Part shown: one piece after another, positions 1 through 7,663 of the stretch | How the letters are laid out: each line of letters begins with the position of its first letter | Position numbering within the stretch: the stretch's first letter is position 1 | From: JANFXS01 sp022791155 | GTDB lineage: Bacteria > Bacillota > Clostridia > Lachnospirales > Anaerotignaceae | NCBI GenBank assembly: GCA_949743895.1 | Contig: CATJUX010000064.1 | Coordinates: 1 to 37,742 of the forward strand | Length of the DNA: 37,742 nt | Direction of reading: 5' to 3' | The notes under the pieces: generated by a model | What the model was told of the DNA's origin: nothing | Databases searched by the model: none | Seen by the model: only the letters and a program-made list of their open reading frames with translations | Program-made: the position numbers and the translations under genes

Positions 1-86
1 CGAAATAGAACAAAAAAGGCACTTTTTATAATATTTTTATTGCCACAATGAGATAAGAGAACAATATATAAATTTTTTCTATGAGT

Positions 87-108
87 TTGGACAACTTTAT
101 GGTATAAT
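87..108 (+). promoter_or_regulatory. Possible upstream extended -10 promoter
   Basis: An extended -10 element, TGGTATAAT, lies at 100-108 (hexamer 103-108). The hexamer at the 17-bp -35 position (80-85, TATGAG) is poor; TTGGAC at 87-92 is too close to serve. Any transcript would start near 115 and run into the Asp23-family gene. The better promoter for that gene is the one at 171-199, so this is a secondary candidate. Confidence 0.35.
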
Positions 109-170
109 AGCGACAGTGAATTTGGCGGAAATGGGGCAGGTTTATGGCTTTTGTTTACTTTGCAAATTTT

Positions 171-199
171 TTGACCGTTTGGGAAACATTTGTTATAAA
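171..199 (+). promoter_or_regulatory. Promoter of the Asp23-family/fakA operon
   Basis: The -35 TTGACC at 171-176 and -10 TATAAA at 194-199 are separated by 17 bp. An extended -10 TG lies at 191-192. This fits a vegetative sigma-A promoter with a start near 206, about 54 bases ahead of the first start codon. Confidence 0.7.
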
Positions 200-259
200 G
201 CTTAACACTCACTGTTTCTGCAATATAACTAAAAAATATATCTTATAGGAGGAATGTAT

Positions 260-616
260 ATGCCGGCTAAAATAGAAAATGATCTGGGCGTTATTACAAT
301 AGAAAATGAAGTTATAGCTAAAATTGCAGGCATAACAGCCATGGAATGCTATGGCATTGTTGGAATGGCTGCAAAAAATGTTAAAGATGGTTTTTTTCAG
401 CTTCTCAAAGTTGAGAGTTTGACAAAAGGAATTAAAGTTGTCATTGATGAAAATAAAATTTCAATGGATCTTCACATAATTGTTGAATATGGAACAAACA
501 TTTCCGCCATAGCAGATAATATTATCAGCACTGTCAAATATAAAATAGGACAGACGCTTGAACTTGAGGTTGAGAAAATAAACATATTTGTTGAAGGCGT
601 CAGAGTTGATAATTAA
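260..616 (+). CDS. Asp23/Gls24 family (YloU-like) envelope stress protein
   Basis: A small cytoplasmic protein of the Asp23/Gls24 family (118 aa), found in most Firmicutes directly before the DhaK-type fatty-acid kinase gene, as here. Family members are linked to cell-envelope homeostasis; the exact biochemical role is not settled. Recognisable features are the N-terminal IENDLGVITIENEVIAKIAG-like segment and the ATECYGVVGMA-type motif (here AMECYGIVGMA) near residues 25-35. I start at the ATG at 260 because AGGAGG at 247-252 lies 7 bases before it; the in-frame ATG at 254 would sit on the ribosome site. The stop is 13 bases before the fakA start, so the two are co-translated. Confidence 0.9.
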   Translation: MPAKIENDLGVITIENEVIAKIAGITAMECYGIVGMAAKNVKDGFFQLLKVESLTKGIKVVIDENKISMDLHIIVEYGTNISAIADNIISTVKYKIGQTLELEVEKINIFVEGVRVDN

Positions 617-629
617 GGAGGAAACACAG

Positions 630-2288
630 TTGAGTTTGAAAACCGTGAACGGCCTTTTGCTCAAAAAAATGATTGTTGCCGGAGCTAATGAACTAAATGA
701 AAATAAAACACTTGTTGATTCGCTTAATGTTTTTCCTGTTCCAGATGGAGACACGGGAACAAATATGTCGCTCACATCAATTGCGGCAGCGCGGGAATGT
801 GAAAAACTGGGAACTTTGAGTTTGTCCCAAATCAGCCGGGCAGCGGCCAATGGTTCTTTGAGAGGGGCAAGGGGAAATTCGGGAGTTATATTAAGCCAGC
901 TTTTCAGAGGCTTTTCGAAAGGGCTTGACGGGCTTGATGAAGCGGGCGTTGTTGAAATTTCAAATGCTTTTAAGCGTGGTGTGGCCACAGCATATAAAGC
1001 AGTCATGAAGCCAAAGGAAGGAACAATTTTGACAGTGGCAAAAGCCATGGCAGAAAGTGGTGAACAGGCAGCTGAAGAAACCGATGATATAGAGGAATTT
1101 TTAAGCCGTGTCATTGAAGCCGGGAACAAAATGCTTGAAAAAACAACGGACATGCTTCCGGCGCTCAAAGCCGCAAATGTTGTGGATGCAGGTGGAAAAG
1201 GCCTTATGATCATACTTCAGGGAGCGCTTGGAAGCATTAACAGCTCAGAAGAAATTGTGCTTAAAGAAGCTGTCGAAACAAAGCCTGTTGATTATTCGGC
1301 GCTTGTTTCTGTTGAAAACAACAGCATAACATTTGGATATTGCACAGAATTTTTTATAATTCAGAAAAATGTTTCCGACAAAATGGTCAGTGATTTGAAA
1401 ACATATTTAAGCTCAATTGGTGACAGCATTGTTGTGGTTGCTGACGATGAAATTGTGAAAGTTCATGTGCACACAGATCACCCGGGAAGGGCAATTGAAA
1501 AGGCACTTGAAATTGGACAGCTTAATGGAATGAAAATAGACAATATGCGCATTCAGCATACGAACAGAATAAATTTTGAAGACTCTGCTGTGAAAAAAAT
1601 TGAAGAAACAAAAGAGGCAAAAGAGACAAAAGAAATTGGCTTTATTTCAATATCAATGGGCAGGGGAATGGCTGATATATTCAAAAATTTGGGTGTGGAC
1701 AGCATCATTGAGGGTGGCCAGACAATGAATCCAAGCACTGAAGACATTTTGAAAGCCATTGAAAACGTGAATGCCCGAAACATTTTTGTTCTTCCAAACA
1801 ACAAAAATATAATACTTGCAGCGGAACAGGCTGCCAAACTGACCAAAGACAAAAATGTCATTGTTGTTCCAACAAAAACCATTCCTGAAGGGATTTCGGC
1901 AATGGTCAACTATGAGCCGTCGCTGTCAGTTGAAAAATGTTTTGAGGGCATGAAAGAAAGCCTTTCTCTTGTTAAAACATGTTCTGTGACTTTTGCTGTG
2001 CGTGACACTGAAATATCCAATTTCAATATCACCAAAGGCGACATACTTGGAATGCTTGATGGAAAAATTGAGGCCATATCAAAAAACATTTCATCATGTG
2101 TTAAAGCTCTCATTTCAAAAGCTGTTGATGAAGACAGTGAGATAATAAGCATATATTATGGAAGTGATGTTGAAGATGATGAGGCTTTTGAAATGAAAGA
2201 TGAACTGTCTAAAATATATCCGGAATGTGAAGTTGAACTTCATAAGGGCGGCCAGCCGGTTTACTACTATATTATTTCGGTTGAGTGA
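630..2288 (+). CDS. fakA: Fatty acid kinase catalytic subunit FakA (DhaL/YloV family)
   Basis: ATP-dependent kinase that, with a FakB lipid-binding partner (none in this window), phosphorylates exogenous fatty acids to acyl-phosphates for phospholipid synthesis. The 552-aa protein has the DhaL nucleotide-binding domain first: FPVPDGDTGTNM at residues 35-46 carries the metal-binding aspartates, followed by GARGNSGVILSQL around 78-90. The middle and C-terminal domains end in the conserved GGQPVYYYIISVE tail. Length matches the family. The start is a TTG at 630, set by AAGGAGG at 615-621 with 8-base spacing; upstream in-frame codons overlap the previous gene. A short Lys/Glu-rich linker (ETKEAKETKE) sits between two domains. 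PlsX, which uses the same acyl-phosphate pool, is encoded further downstream. Confidence 0.93.
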   Translation: MSLKTVNGLLLKKMIVAGANELNENKTLVDSLNVFPVPDGDTGTNMSLTSIAAARECEKLGTLSLSQISRAAANGSLRGARGNSGVILSQLFRGFSKGLDGLDEAGVVEISNAFKRGVATAYKAVMKPKEGTILTVAKAMAESGEQAAEETDDIEEFLSRVIEAGNKMLEKTTDMLPALKAANVVDAGGKGLMIILQGALGSINSSEEIVLKEAVETKPVDYSALVSVENNSITFGYCTEFFIIQKNVSDKMVSDLKTYLSSIGDSIVVVADDEIVKVHVHTDHPGRAIEKALEIGQLNGMKIDNMRIQHTNRINFEDSAVKKIEETKEAKETKEIGFISISMGRGMADIFKNLGVDSIIEGGQTMNPSTEDILKAIENVNARNIFVLPNNKNIILAAEQAAKLTKDKNVIVVPTKTIPEGISAMVNYEPSLSVEKCFEGMKESLSLVKTCSVTFAVRDTEISNFNITKGDILGMLDGKIEAISKNISSCVKALISKAVDEDSEIISIYYGSDVEDDEAFEMKDELSKIYPECEVELHKGGQPVYYYIISVE

Positions 2289-2658
2289 CAAAGAGAACGA
2301 CATGCGAGGCTACTATATATTTTAACTTGCGCAGATTGCATTTGTGAAAAAATTGAACGTGATTTTGAATTCAGCAAGGTTTGACTTTGTGACATATGGA
2401 ACGTTTGAACCATAATTTTTGAGTGATTTTGTTGAAGAAATGTGAATGGCCTTTGACGGACAATGAATTGTCAGAAACAAAACAAACACAGCCGCAAAAA
2501 TTGATATTTTGCTCCTGTGATGACACAAGATTTCACAACAGAGCTACTTTTTCCGAAAACTGATTAAAACTGACAAAACATGACACAATATACAAGTTTC
2601 GAATTGGTATATTGTGTCTTTAGCGTTTAAGGAATTTTATTGGCAGGGGATTGAGCGT
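2289..2658. other. Intergenic region before recG
   Basis: This spacer of about 370 bases has no convincing coding frame. Many Firmicutes carry serine dehydratase genes (sdaAB/sdaAA) between the fakA-type gene and recG; I find no trace of them. The one clear structure is the palindrome near recG (2582-2618). A small repeat GACAAT-GA-ATTGTC lies at 2459-2472. No good terminator follows fakA. Confidence 0.5.
2582..2618. promoter_or_regulatory. 12-bp perfect inverted repeat overlapping a possible recG promoter
   Basis: GACACAATATAC (2582-2593) and GTATATTGTGTC (2607-2618) are exact reverse complements separated by 13 bases. The right arm overlaps TGGTATATT (2605-2613), an extended -10-like element 46 bases before the recG start. 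It is AT-rich with only a TTT after it, so it looks more like an operator or weak hairpin than a terminator. The assignment of function is inference. Confidence 0.5.
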
Positions 2659-4710
2659 ATGCATTTAAGTGATTCAGTGGACATGGTGCATAATATAGGA
2701 AAGCAGAGATTGAAATATCTGAATAATATGGGTGTTTTCACTGTTGGTGATCTGATTGAGCATTTTCCCAGAGAATATGATGACAGAAGTGATGTGAAAG
2801 AAATTGCAGATCTTGAAGAAAATGAAAGCAATACATTTGTTGGAGAAATAATGGAGAATGCTGAAAACATAAGAATTAAAAGCAAAAACATCACAAAGGC
2901 AAAAATTTTTGACGACAGTGGCGAAGTTACAGCGGTTTGGTATAATCAGCCGTATATTAAAAACACAATGAAAAAAGGTGCAAAATTTATATTCACGGGC
3001 CGGTTTCAAAAAAATTTTGGAAGAAAAGAGATTGTTGCTCCAGAATTTGAAGCGATTGACAAAGAGATATTTCTTGGAGCAGGAAGAATAATGCCGGTTT
3101 ATTCTGTCACAAAAGGCATAAGCCAAAAAGTGATGCGAGGGCTTGTTTATGACACTTTAGAAAAAACAAAAAACCAATTGACAGACATTCTTCCCAAACC
3201 TGTGAGAATGGAAAACAAACTTTGTGACAAAAATTTTGCTGTGCTGAACATTCACTTCCCTGAAAATGATGAAAGCTTTTTTATTGCACGAAAACGTCTT
3301 GTTTTTGAAGAGCTTTTTGTTCTGCAAACTGCGCTTTTGAAAATGAAATCAAACATCACCGAAGGGAGAAACGGCGCTGTAATTGAAAATGATGAGTCTG
3401 CCAATGAAATTATATCTCATTTGGGGTTTGAACTCACAAGAGCACAGAAAAATGTTATAGAAGACATTAAAACGGATTTGAAAAGCGGAAAAGTTATGAA
3501 CAGGCTTATACAAGGAGATGTTGGAAGCGGGAAGACAGCTGTTGCAATGGTTGCGGCATATATAGCCATAAAAAGTGGCTATCAGGCTGTTTTGATGGCT
3601 CCAACAGAAGTTTTGGCAAGACAGCATTTTGAAAACTTCAGAAATGTTTTTGAAAGTTTGGGAATTGAGGTCACGTTTTTGAGTGGCTCCATGAAAAAGA
3701 AAGAAAAAGAAAAAAGTTTGGAGAACATAAAAAATGGCTTTGCTCAAATGATTGTGGGAACTCATGCCGTTATACAGGAAAAAGTTGAATTCAAAAAAGC
3801 TGGAATTGCCATAACAGATGAACAGCACAGGTTTGGAGTTAATCAAAGAATAAGCCTTTCTCAAAAAGGCGAAAGCCCCCACATACTTGTTATGACGGCC
3901 ACGCCAATACCACGCACACTGGCATTGATATTATATGGCGATTTGGATATTTCTATAATAGACGAACTTCCGCCGGGAAGACAGAAGATTGACACAAGGG
4001 CCGTTGGGACGGCGTATCATGAAAGAATTTATAATTTCATAAAACGCGAAATTTCCAAAGGGCATCAGGCATATATAGTTTGTCCGTCGATTGAGGAAGA
4101 TGAAAAAAGAGAGGTTGAAAATGTTGTCAGTTTGGCGGAAAAATTGAGAGAGGGCCCATTTTCATCATATTCTGTTGGGATTTTGCATGGCAAAATGAAA
4201 AATGATGAAAAACAGCTTGCAATGGAAGAATTTTCCGCAGGCAATATAGACATACTTGTGAGCACAACAGTTGTTGAGGTTGGCGTCAATGTTCCAAACG
4301 CAACAGTGATGCTGATTGAGAATGCCGAAATGTTTGGGCTTTCGCAAATTCACCAGCTTCGGGGGAGAGTTGGGCGCGGAGGCGCTCAAAGCTATTGCAT
4401 ACTTGTGAGTGACAGCAAAAATAAAATAACATTGGAACGGCTCAAAACAATGCAGTCCACAAGTGACGGCTTTGAAATATCGGAAAAGGATTTGAAACTG
4501 AGAGGGCCTGGGGAGTTTTTTGGCACAAAACAGCACGGCATTCCAATGCTGAAAATTGCCAATCTTTATAAGGACATTGAAACACTGAAGCTTGCGCAGA
4601 AAGCGGCATTGAAACTTTTGAAAAATGACAAAAACTTGGAAAAAGAAGAAAACGCGCTTTTGAAAGAAGAAATAACAAAATTTTTTGAAAACAGAGAGAT
4701 TGGAATTTGA
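2659..4710 (+). CDS. recG: ATP-dependent DNA helicase RecG
   Basis: Superfamily 2 helicase that remodels stalled replication forks and Holliday junctions. The 683-aa product has the N-terminal wedge/OB domain with the FTVGDLIEHFPREYDDRS signature, then the helicase core: Walker A GDVGSGKT near residue 286, DEQH box (DEQHRFGV) near 387, TATPIPRTLAL near 413, and the late motif QLRGRVGRG. Length is normal. The ATG at 2659 is chosen because AGGGGA at 2645-2650 lies 8 bases upstream and it gives the usual N-terminus; the earlier in-frame GTG at 2614 lies within the palindrome. It appears to be transcribed alone or with weak read-through from fakA. Confidence 0.95.
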   Translation: MHLSDSVDMVHNIGKQRLKYLNNMGVFTVGDLIEHFPREYDDRSDVKEIADLEENESNTFVGEIMENAENIRIKSKNITKAKIFDDSGEVTAVWYNQPYIKNTMKKGAKFIFTGRFQKNFGRKEIVAPEFEAIDKEIFLGAGRIMPVYSVTKGISQKVMRGLVYDTLEKTKNQLTDILPKPVRMENKLCDKNFAVLNIHFPENDESFFIARKRLVFEELFVLQTALLKMKSNITEGRNGAVIENDESANEIISHLGFELTRAQKNVIEDIKTDLKSGKVMNRLIQGDVGSGKTAVAMVAAYIAIKSGYQAVLMAPTEVLARQHFENFRNVFESLGIEVTFLSGSMKKKEKEKSLENIKNGFAQMIVGTHAVIQEKVEFKKAGIAITDEQHRFGVNQRISLSQKGESPHILVMTATPIPRTLALILYGDLDISIIDELPPGRQKIDTRAVGTAYHERIYNFIKREISKGHQAYIVCPSIEEDEKREVENVVSLAEKLREGPFSSYSVGILHGKMKNDEKQLAMEEFSAGNIDILVSTTVVEVGVNVPNATVMLIENAEMFGLSQIHQLRGRVGRGGAQSYCILVSDSKNKITLERLKTMQSTSDGFEISEKDLKLRGPGEFFGTKQHGIPMLKIANLYKDIETLKLAQKAALKLLKNDKNLEKEENALLKEEITKFFENREIGI

Positions 4711-4753
4711 TGTTTCGCTTTTTGGCATTGGTTTAATATTAATAAAGTTTATA

Positions 4754-4782
4754 TTGTTTTTTGTATTATGCTTTGCTATAAT
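4754..4782 (+). promoter_or_regulatory. Promoter of the rsmD-coaD operon
   Basis: TTGTTT at 4754-4759 and a consensus TATAAT at 4777-4782 are 17 bp apart, with an extended -10 TG at 4774-4775. It sits in the 150-base gap between recG and rsmD and would start transcription near 4789. Confidence 0.6.
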
Positions 4783-4860
4783 GAAAAAATACAAACAACT
4801 TAAATTGAATGGTTTGATTTTGGTGTTTGAAAGCATGTTCAGACAATTGGGGGACACTTT

Positions 4861-5412
4861 ATGCGTGTGATTTCTGGAAGTGCAAAAGGGCATAAACTGA
4901 CAGCGCCAAATGGCCTTGACACACGTCCGACAACTGACAGAATTAAAGAGACTCTTTTTAATATAATTTCGCCGGAAATATATGGCTGCAATTTTCTCGA
5001 TCTTTTCAGTGGTTCTGGAGGCATTGGAATTGAGGCACTGAGCCGCGGCGCAAAAACAGCCGTCTTTGTTGACAAAAGCACAAAAGCGGTTGACGCCATA
5101 AAAGCTAACCTAAATCACACAAAACTGAATGAAAGCGCTTTTGTATATTGTGCAGATGTTTTTGAGGCGCTGAAAACTCTTTCACTGAAAGGCATTGTGT
5201 TTGACATTATATTCATGGATCCGCCTTATTCCAGCGAAATTTATGAAAAAGTGTTGAAAAGTGTTGTTGAACTTTCAATTTTGAACAGCGAAGGATTTGT
5301 TGTGGCTGAACATTCTTCAAAATTTGAAATGCCAAAAGTCAAAGGATTGAAAATATATAGAACAAAAGATTTTAAGACAACAGCAATGTCTTTTTTGTCA
5401 TTGGAGGACTAA
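4861..5412 (+). CDS. rsmD: 16S rRNA (guanine966-N2)-methyltransferase RsmD
   Basis: S-adenosylmethionine-dependent methyltransferase acting on G966 of 16S rRNA during 30S assembly (183 aa). Family hallmarks are the N-terminal MRVISGSAKGHKL, RPTTDRIKETLFNI, the SAM-binding LDLFSGSGGIGIEALSRGA and the catalytic MDPPY (NPPY-type) motif. A GGGGGA ribosome site precedes the ATG. The stop codon abuts the coaD start, and the pair rsmD-coaD is a very common arrangement in bacteria. Confidence 0.94.
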   Translation: MRVISGSAKGHKLTAPNGLDTRPTTDRIKETLFNIISPEIYGCNFLDLFSGSGGIGIEALSRGAKTAVFVDKSTKAVDAIKANLNHTKLNESAFVYCADVFEALKTLSLKGIVFDIIFMDPPYSSEIYEKVLKSVVELSILNSEGFVVAEHSSKFEMPKVKGLKIYRTKDFKTTAMSFLSLED

Positions 5413-5415
5413 ATG

Positions 5416-5898
5416 ATGTTAAAAGCTATTTATCCAGGGAGTTTTGATCCTGTCACAAACGGGCATCTTGACATAATAATCAGGGCGGCGAAAGTTGTGG
5501 ATCGTCTTGTTGTTGGAGTTTTGGAAAATCCAAACAAAAAAGGCTCTCTTTTCACGGTGAATGAAAGAATTGACCATCTGAAAATGGTCACAAAAGACAT
5601 TGAAAATGTTGAAATAGAATCTTTTGAGGGCCTGCTTGTTGACTTTGCCGAAAAAATAGGCGCAAGGGTCATCATAAGGGGCTTGAGAGCTGTGACAGAC
5701 TTTGAAAATGAGTTTCAAATGGCGCTCACAAACAGAAGTTTGCACAATGAGGTTGAAACGTTTTTTATTTCTACCAGTGTGAACTATTTATATCTAAGCT
5801 CAAGCATGGTTAAAGAAGTGGCTATGTTTGGCGGCAACCTTAAAGGGCTTGTTCCGCCAGAAATTGAAGAAACTATTCTTGAAAAATATAGAAACTGA
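5416..5898 (+). CDS. coaD: Phosphopantetheine adenylyltransferase CoaD
   Basis: Penultimate step of coenzyme A synthesis: 4'-phosphopantetheine plus ATP gives dephospho-CoA. The 160-aa protein has the nucleotidyltransferase signature SFDPVTNGH (TxGH at residues 14-17), the IRGLRAVTDFENEFQMA segment and the LSSSMVKEVA motif, the family's ISSS-type phosphate-binding loop. Two adjacent ATGs are possible, 5413 and 5416. I take 5416 because GGAGG (5403-5407) is then 8 bases away and the N-terminus matches homologues. It is translationally linked to rsmD. Confidence 0.95.
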   Translation: MLKAIYPGSFDPVTNGHLDIIIRAAKVVDRLVVGVLENPNKKGSLFTVNERIDHLKMVTKDIENVEIESFEGLLVDFAEKIGARVIIRGLRAVTDFENEFQMALTNRSLHNEVETFFISTSVNYLYLSSSMVKEVAMFGGNLKGLVPPEIEETILEKYRN

Positions 5899-5910
5899 GG
5901 GAGCACGTTT

Positions 5911-6423
5911 ATGGATACTGTAATGAGATTGCTTGAGGAACTGGAAGATATTCTGGACAGCAGCAGAGCACTTCCTTTTTCTAATAACAAAGTTGCTGTT
6001 GATAAAGATGAGCTTTATGACATAGTTGCAGAGCTTAGGGAATGCCTTCCAAATGACATAAAACAGAGCAAAATTATTGTTCAGGAAAGAAACAAAATAA
6101 TAATTGAAGCGCAAAAAGAAGCCGAGGGAATTGCTAAAGACGCAGAGGAAAAAATGAGGCGTCTTATTGATGAACATGAAATAACAAAGGCCGCATGTGC
6201 ACAAAGCACCGAGCTTGTTGAGATGGCCAAAAAGCAGGCAAAGGAAATGCGCATTGGCGCCACAGAATATGCCGACAGCATATTGGCCGCTGCAAGCAGC
6301 AGACTTCAGGAAATGCGTGAGCGCATGAGAGAAGAAAGCATTAAGCTTGATGAATTTTTTGGACAAAGCCTTGATGTGATTTATGAAAACAGACAAGAGC
6401 TGAGGGGAATCAACAAAATGTAA
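5911..6423 (+). CDS. Coiled-coil protein of unknown function downstream of coaD
   Basis: A 170-aa, highly charged, predicted mostly helical protein with no membrane segment or signal peptide. Residues about 55-150 are rich in Glu, Lys and Ala in a heptad-like pattern (QERNKIIIEAQKEAEGIAKD and on), resembling the stalk of ATP synthase subunit b or DivIVA-type proteins; such genes are often labelled 'ATPase' by similarity. Similar proteins are commonly found beside coaD in Clostridia. AGGGAG at 5898-5903 is 7 bases before the ATG, and the gene starts 12 bases after the coaD stop. No catalytic motif is seen, so a structural or scaffolding role is only a guess. Confidence 0.75.
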   Translation: MDTVMRLLEELEDILDSSRALPFSNNKVAVDKDELYDIVAELRECLPNDIKQSKIIVQERNKIIIEAQKEAEGIAKDAEEKMRRLIDEHEITKAACAQSTELVEMAKKQAKEMRIGATEYADSILAAASSRLQEMRERMREESIKLDEFFGQSLDVIYENRQELRGINKM

Positions 6424-6445
6424 TTTTTAATATGGCTTTATGATT

Positions 6446-6528
6446 AAAGCAGTATTCCCAATTATTCGCAGTTGACATATGGCACATAAATTTTTGTGCA
6501 TACTGCGGCTAACAGGAAATACTGCTTT
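6446..6528. terminator. Long nested inverted repeat between convergent genes (probable bidirectional terminator)
   Basis: AAAGCAGTATT (6446-6456) pairs perfectly with AATACTGCTTT (6518-6528). Inside it CGCAGT (6467-6472) pairs with ACTGCG (6502-6507), and GCACA (6482-6486) with TGTGC (6495-6499). The outer arms give T-runs on the exit side of both strands. It lies between the coaD operon and the ylbJ stop, which converge, so a two-way terminator is the simplest reading. It is longer than a usual terminator. Confidence 0.6.
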
Positions 6529-6578
6529 TATATTTGTCGAATTATAATTTATTTTGGATTGAACTCAACTGATGAAGC

Positions 6579-7523
6579 TTAGAATATTATAATCACTGTG
6601 GCTATGAGCGCAGAGAGCGCCGCTTTGAAAAATTGGCAAAATATGAAAACGGCTTTATTGACAGGCACATTATCAATGAACCCAAAAATCTGGAGCAATA
6701 TTGCTATTCCGCCAAAGCCAAGGAAAAATGATGAATATATGGCTTTTTCATAAACATACATGTCTGTTTTGCAAACAGTGTTTATGCCTGTTGTCATTTC
6801 AAAAATCCCAGAAATTAATATTGACATGTTTTTTCCAACACTGTTATATATTCCAGTTATTTCCAAAATGTTGTTTATAATCCCTGACAAGACCATATAG
6901 CCGCCAATTAGAACAAGTATTTGCGCAGCGGAATATATGCTGCTGCTTATCACTGTGCCGATTGGCTTTGAAACGGAGCCGGGCCGCGCTTCTTTGTGGC
7001 ATATATCTGTTATTTTGTGCGGCCATATGCGGCAGAAAATCACTCCCGAAATAAATGTTGCGGCAACGGTTGAAAACAGCATTATATATCCCGTGTGAAG
7101 GCTGTTCATGAGGGAGGCGCCAACAGTTGCCGTTATAAATATTGGCCCGGCATTGTTGCAAAAAGACAATATACATTGCGCTTCGCCTTTTGAAATCAGT
7201 CTTTTTTCAAAAAGATCAGATGTGATTTTGGCGCCTGTTGGATAGCCGGCAAGCAGACCCATGAACAGCGGGAAAGCCGCACGGCCATTTACATTGAATA
7301 TAAGCCTTACGATTGAATTGAGCTTTTCTCCTATATATTCGGCAAAACCGGCTTCGGTGAGTATGTATGTTCCCATGGCAAAGGGAAAAAGCGTTGGAAG
7401 CACTGAGTTATACCAAAGAACCAAGCTTTTAGACACTGAAGATATGAATGACGAGGGATGAGTTGCGAAAAATAGGAATAGAGCGATTATGAACACAGAA
7501 AGAAATGCTTTTTTTGCTGTCAA
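6579..7523 (-). CDS. ylbJ: Sporulation integral membrane protein YlbJ-like
   Basis: Polytopic membrane protein with Gate (nucleoside-recognition) type domains; in Bacillus subtilis YlbJ is needed for a late stage of endospore formation. The 314-aa product keeps the family's landmarks: SVLPTLFPFAMGTYILTEAG near the N-terminus, FMGLLAGYPTGAKITSDLF, SFCNNAGPIFI, and the later ISSSIYSAAQILVLIGGYMV and LGFGGIAILLQ segments. It is shorter than the roughly 400-aa Bacillus protein but has both halves. The start is a TTG at 7523, set by AGGAGGG (complement of 7530-7536) 6 bases upstream; the open frame extends further but into the end of tmcAL. Read in the same direction as tmcAL, 140 bases downstream of it. 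Confidence 0.85.
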   Translation of the reverse strand: MTAKKAFLSVFIIALFLFFATHPSSFISSVSKSLVLWYNSVLPTLFPFAMGTYILTEAGFAEYIGEKLNSIVRLIFNVNGRAAFPLFMGLLAGYPTGAKITSDLFEKRLISKGEAQCILSFCNNAGPIFITATVGASLMNSLHTGYIMLFSTVAATFISGVIFCRIWPHKITDICHKEARPGSVSKPIGTVISSSIYSAAQILVLIGGYMVLSGIINNILEITGIYNSVGKNMSILISGIFEMTTGINTVCKTDMYVYEKAIYSSFFLGFGGIAILLQIFGFIDNVPVNKAVFIFCQFFKAALSALIATVIIIF

Positions 7524-7579
7524 ATTTTTCCCTCCTATACTGTTTTTTGCTTTGATGCCAATTTGTGGCTTTAAGTATG

Positions 7580-7633
7580 GGACAACAAGCATAGATGTGA
7601 AGCTGTGAAGCAGTATATCAAAACTTGTTGTCC
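7580..7633 (-). repeat. 10-bp inverted repeat in the tmcAL-ylbJ spacer
   Basis: GGACAACAAG (7580-7589) and CTTGTTGTCC (7624-7633) are perfect complements separated by 34 bases. There is no T-run after it in the direction of transcription, so a terminator is unlikely. It could form a hairpin in the tmcAL-ylbJ mRNA or be a protein-binding site near a separate ylbJ promoter. Confidence 0.4.
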
Positions 7634-7663
7634 GCTTTAATAACAGTATATTATGAAGAAGGT

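Noticed and set aside
461..1213. 250-residue open frame on the minus strand opposite fakA
   Set aside because: Lies entirely within a clearly recognised gene, has low-complexity Ser/Pro/Phe-rich composition, no ribosome site and no family resemblance.
4685..4870. 61-residue hydrophobic open frame between recG and rsmD
   Set aside because: It overlaps the recG end and the rsmD start, has no ribosome site, and contains a good promoter for rsmD.
4165..4893. 242-residue minus-strand open frame opposite recG
   Set aside because: Antisense shadow of the recG helicase core; no plausible start or domain.
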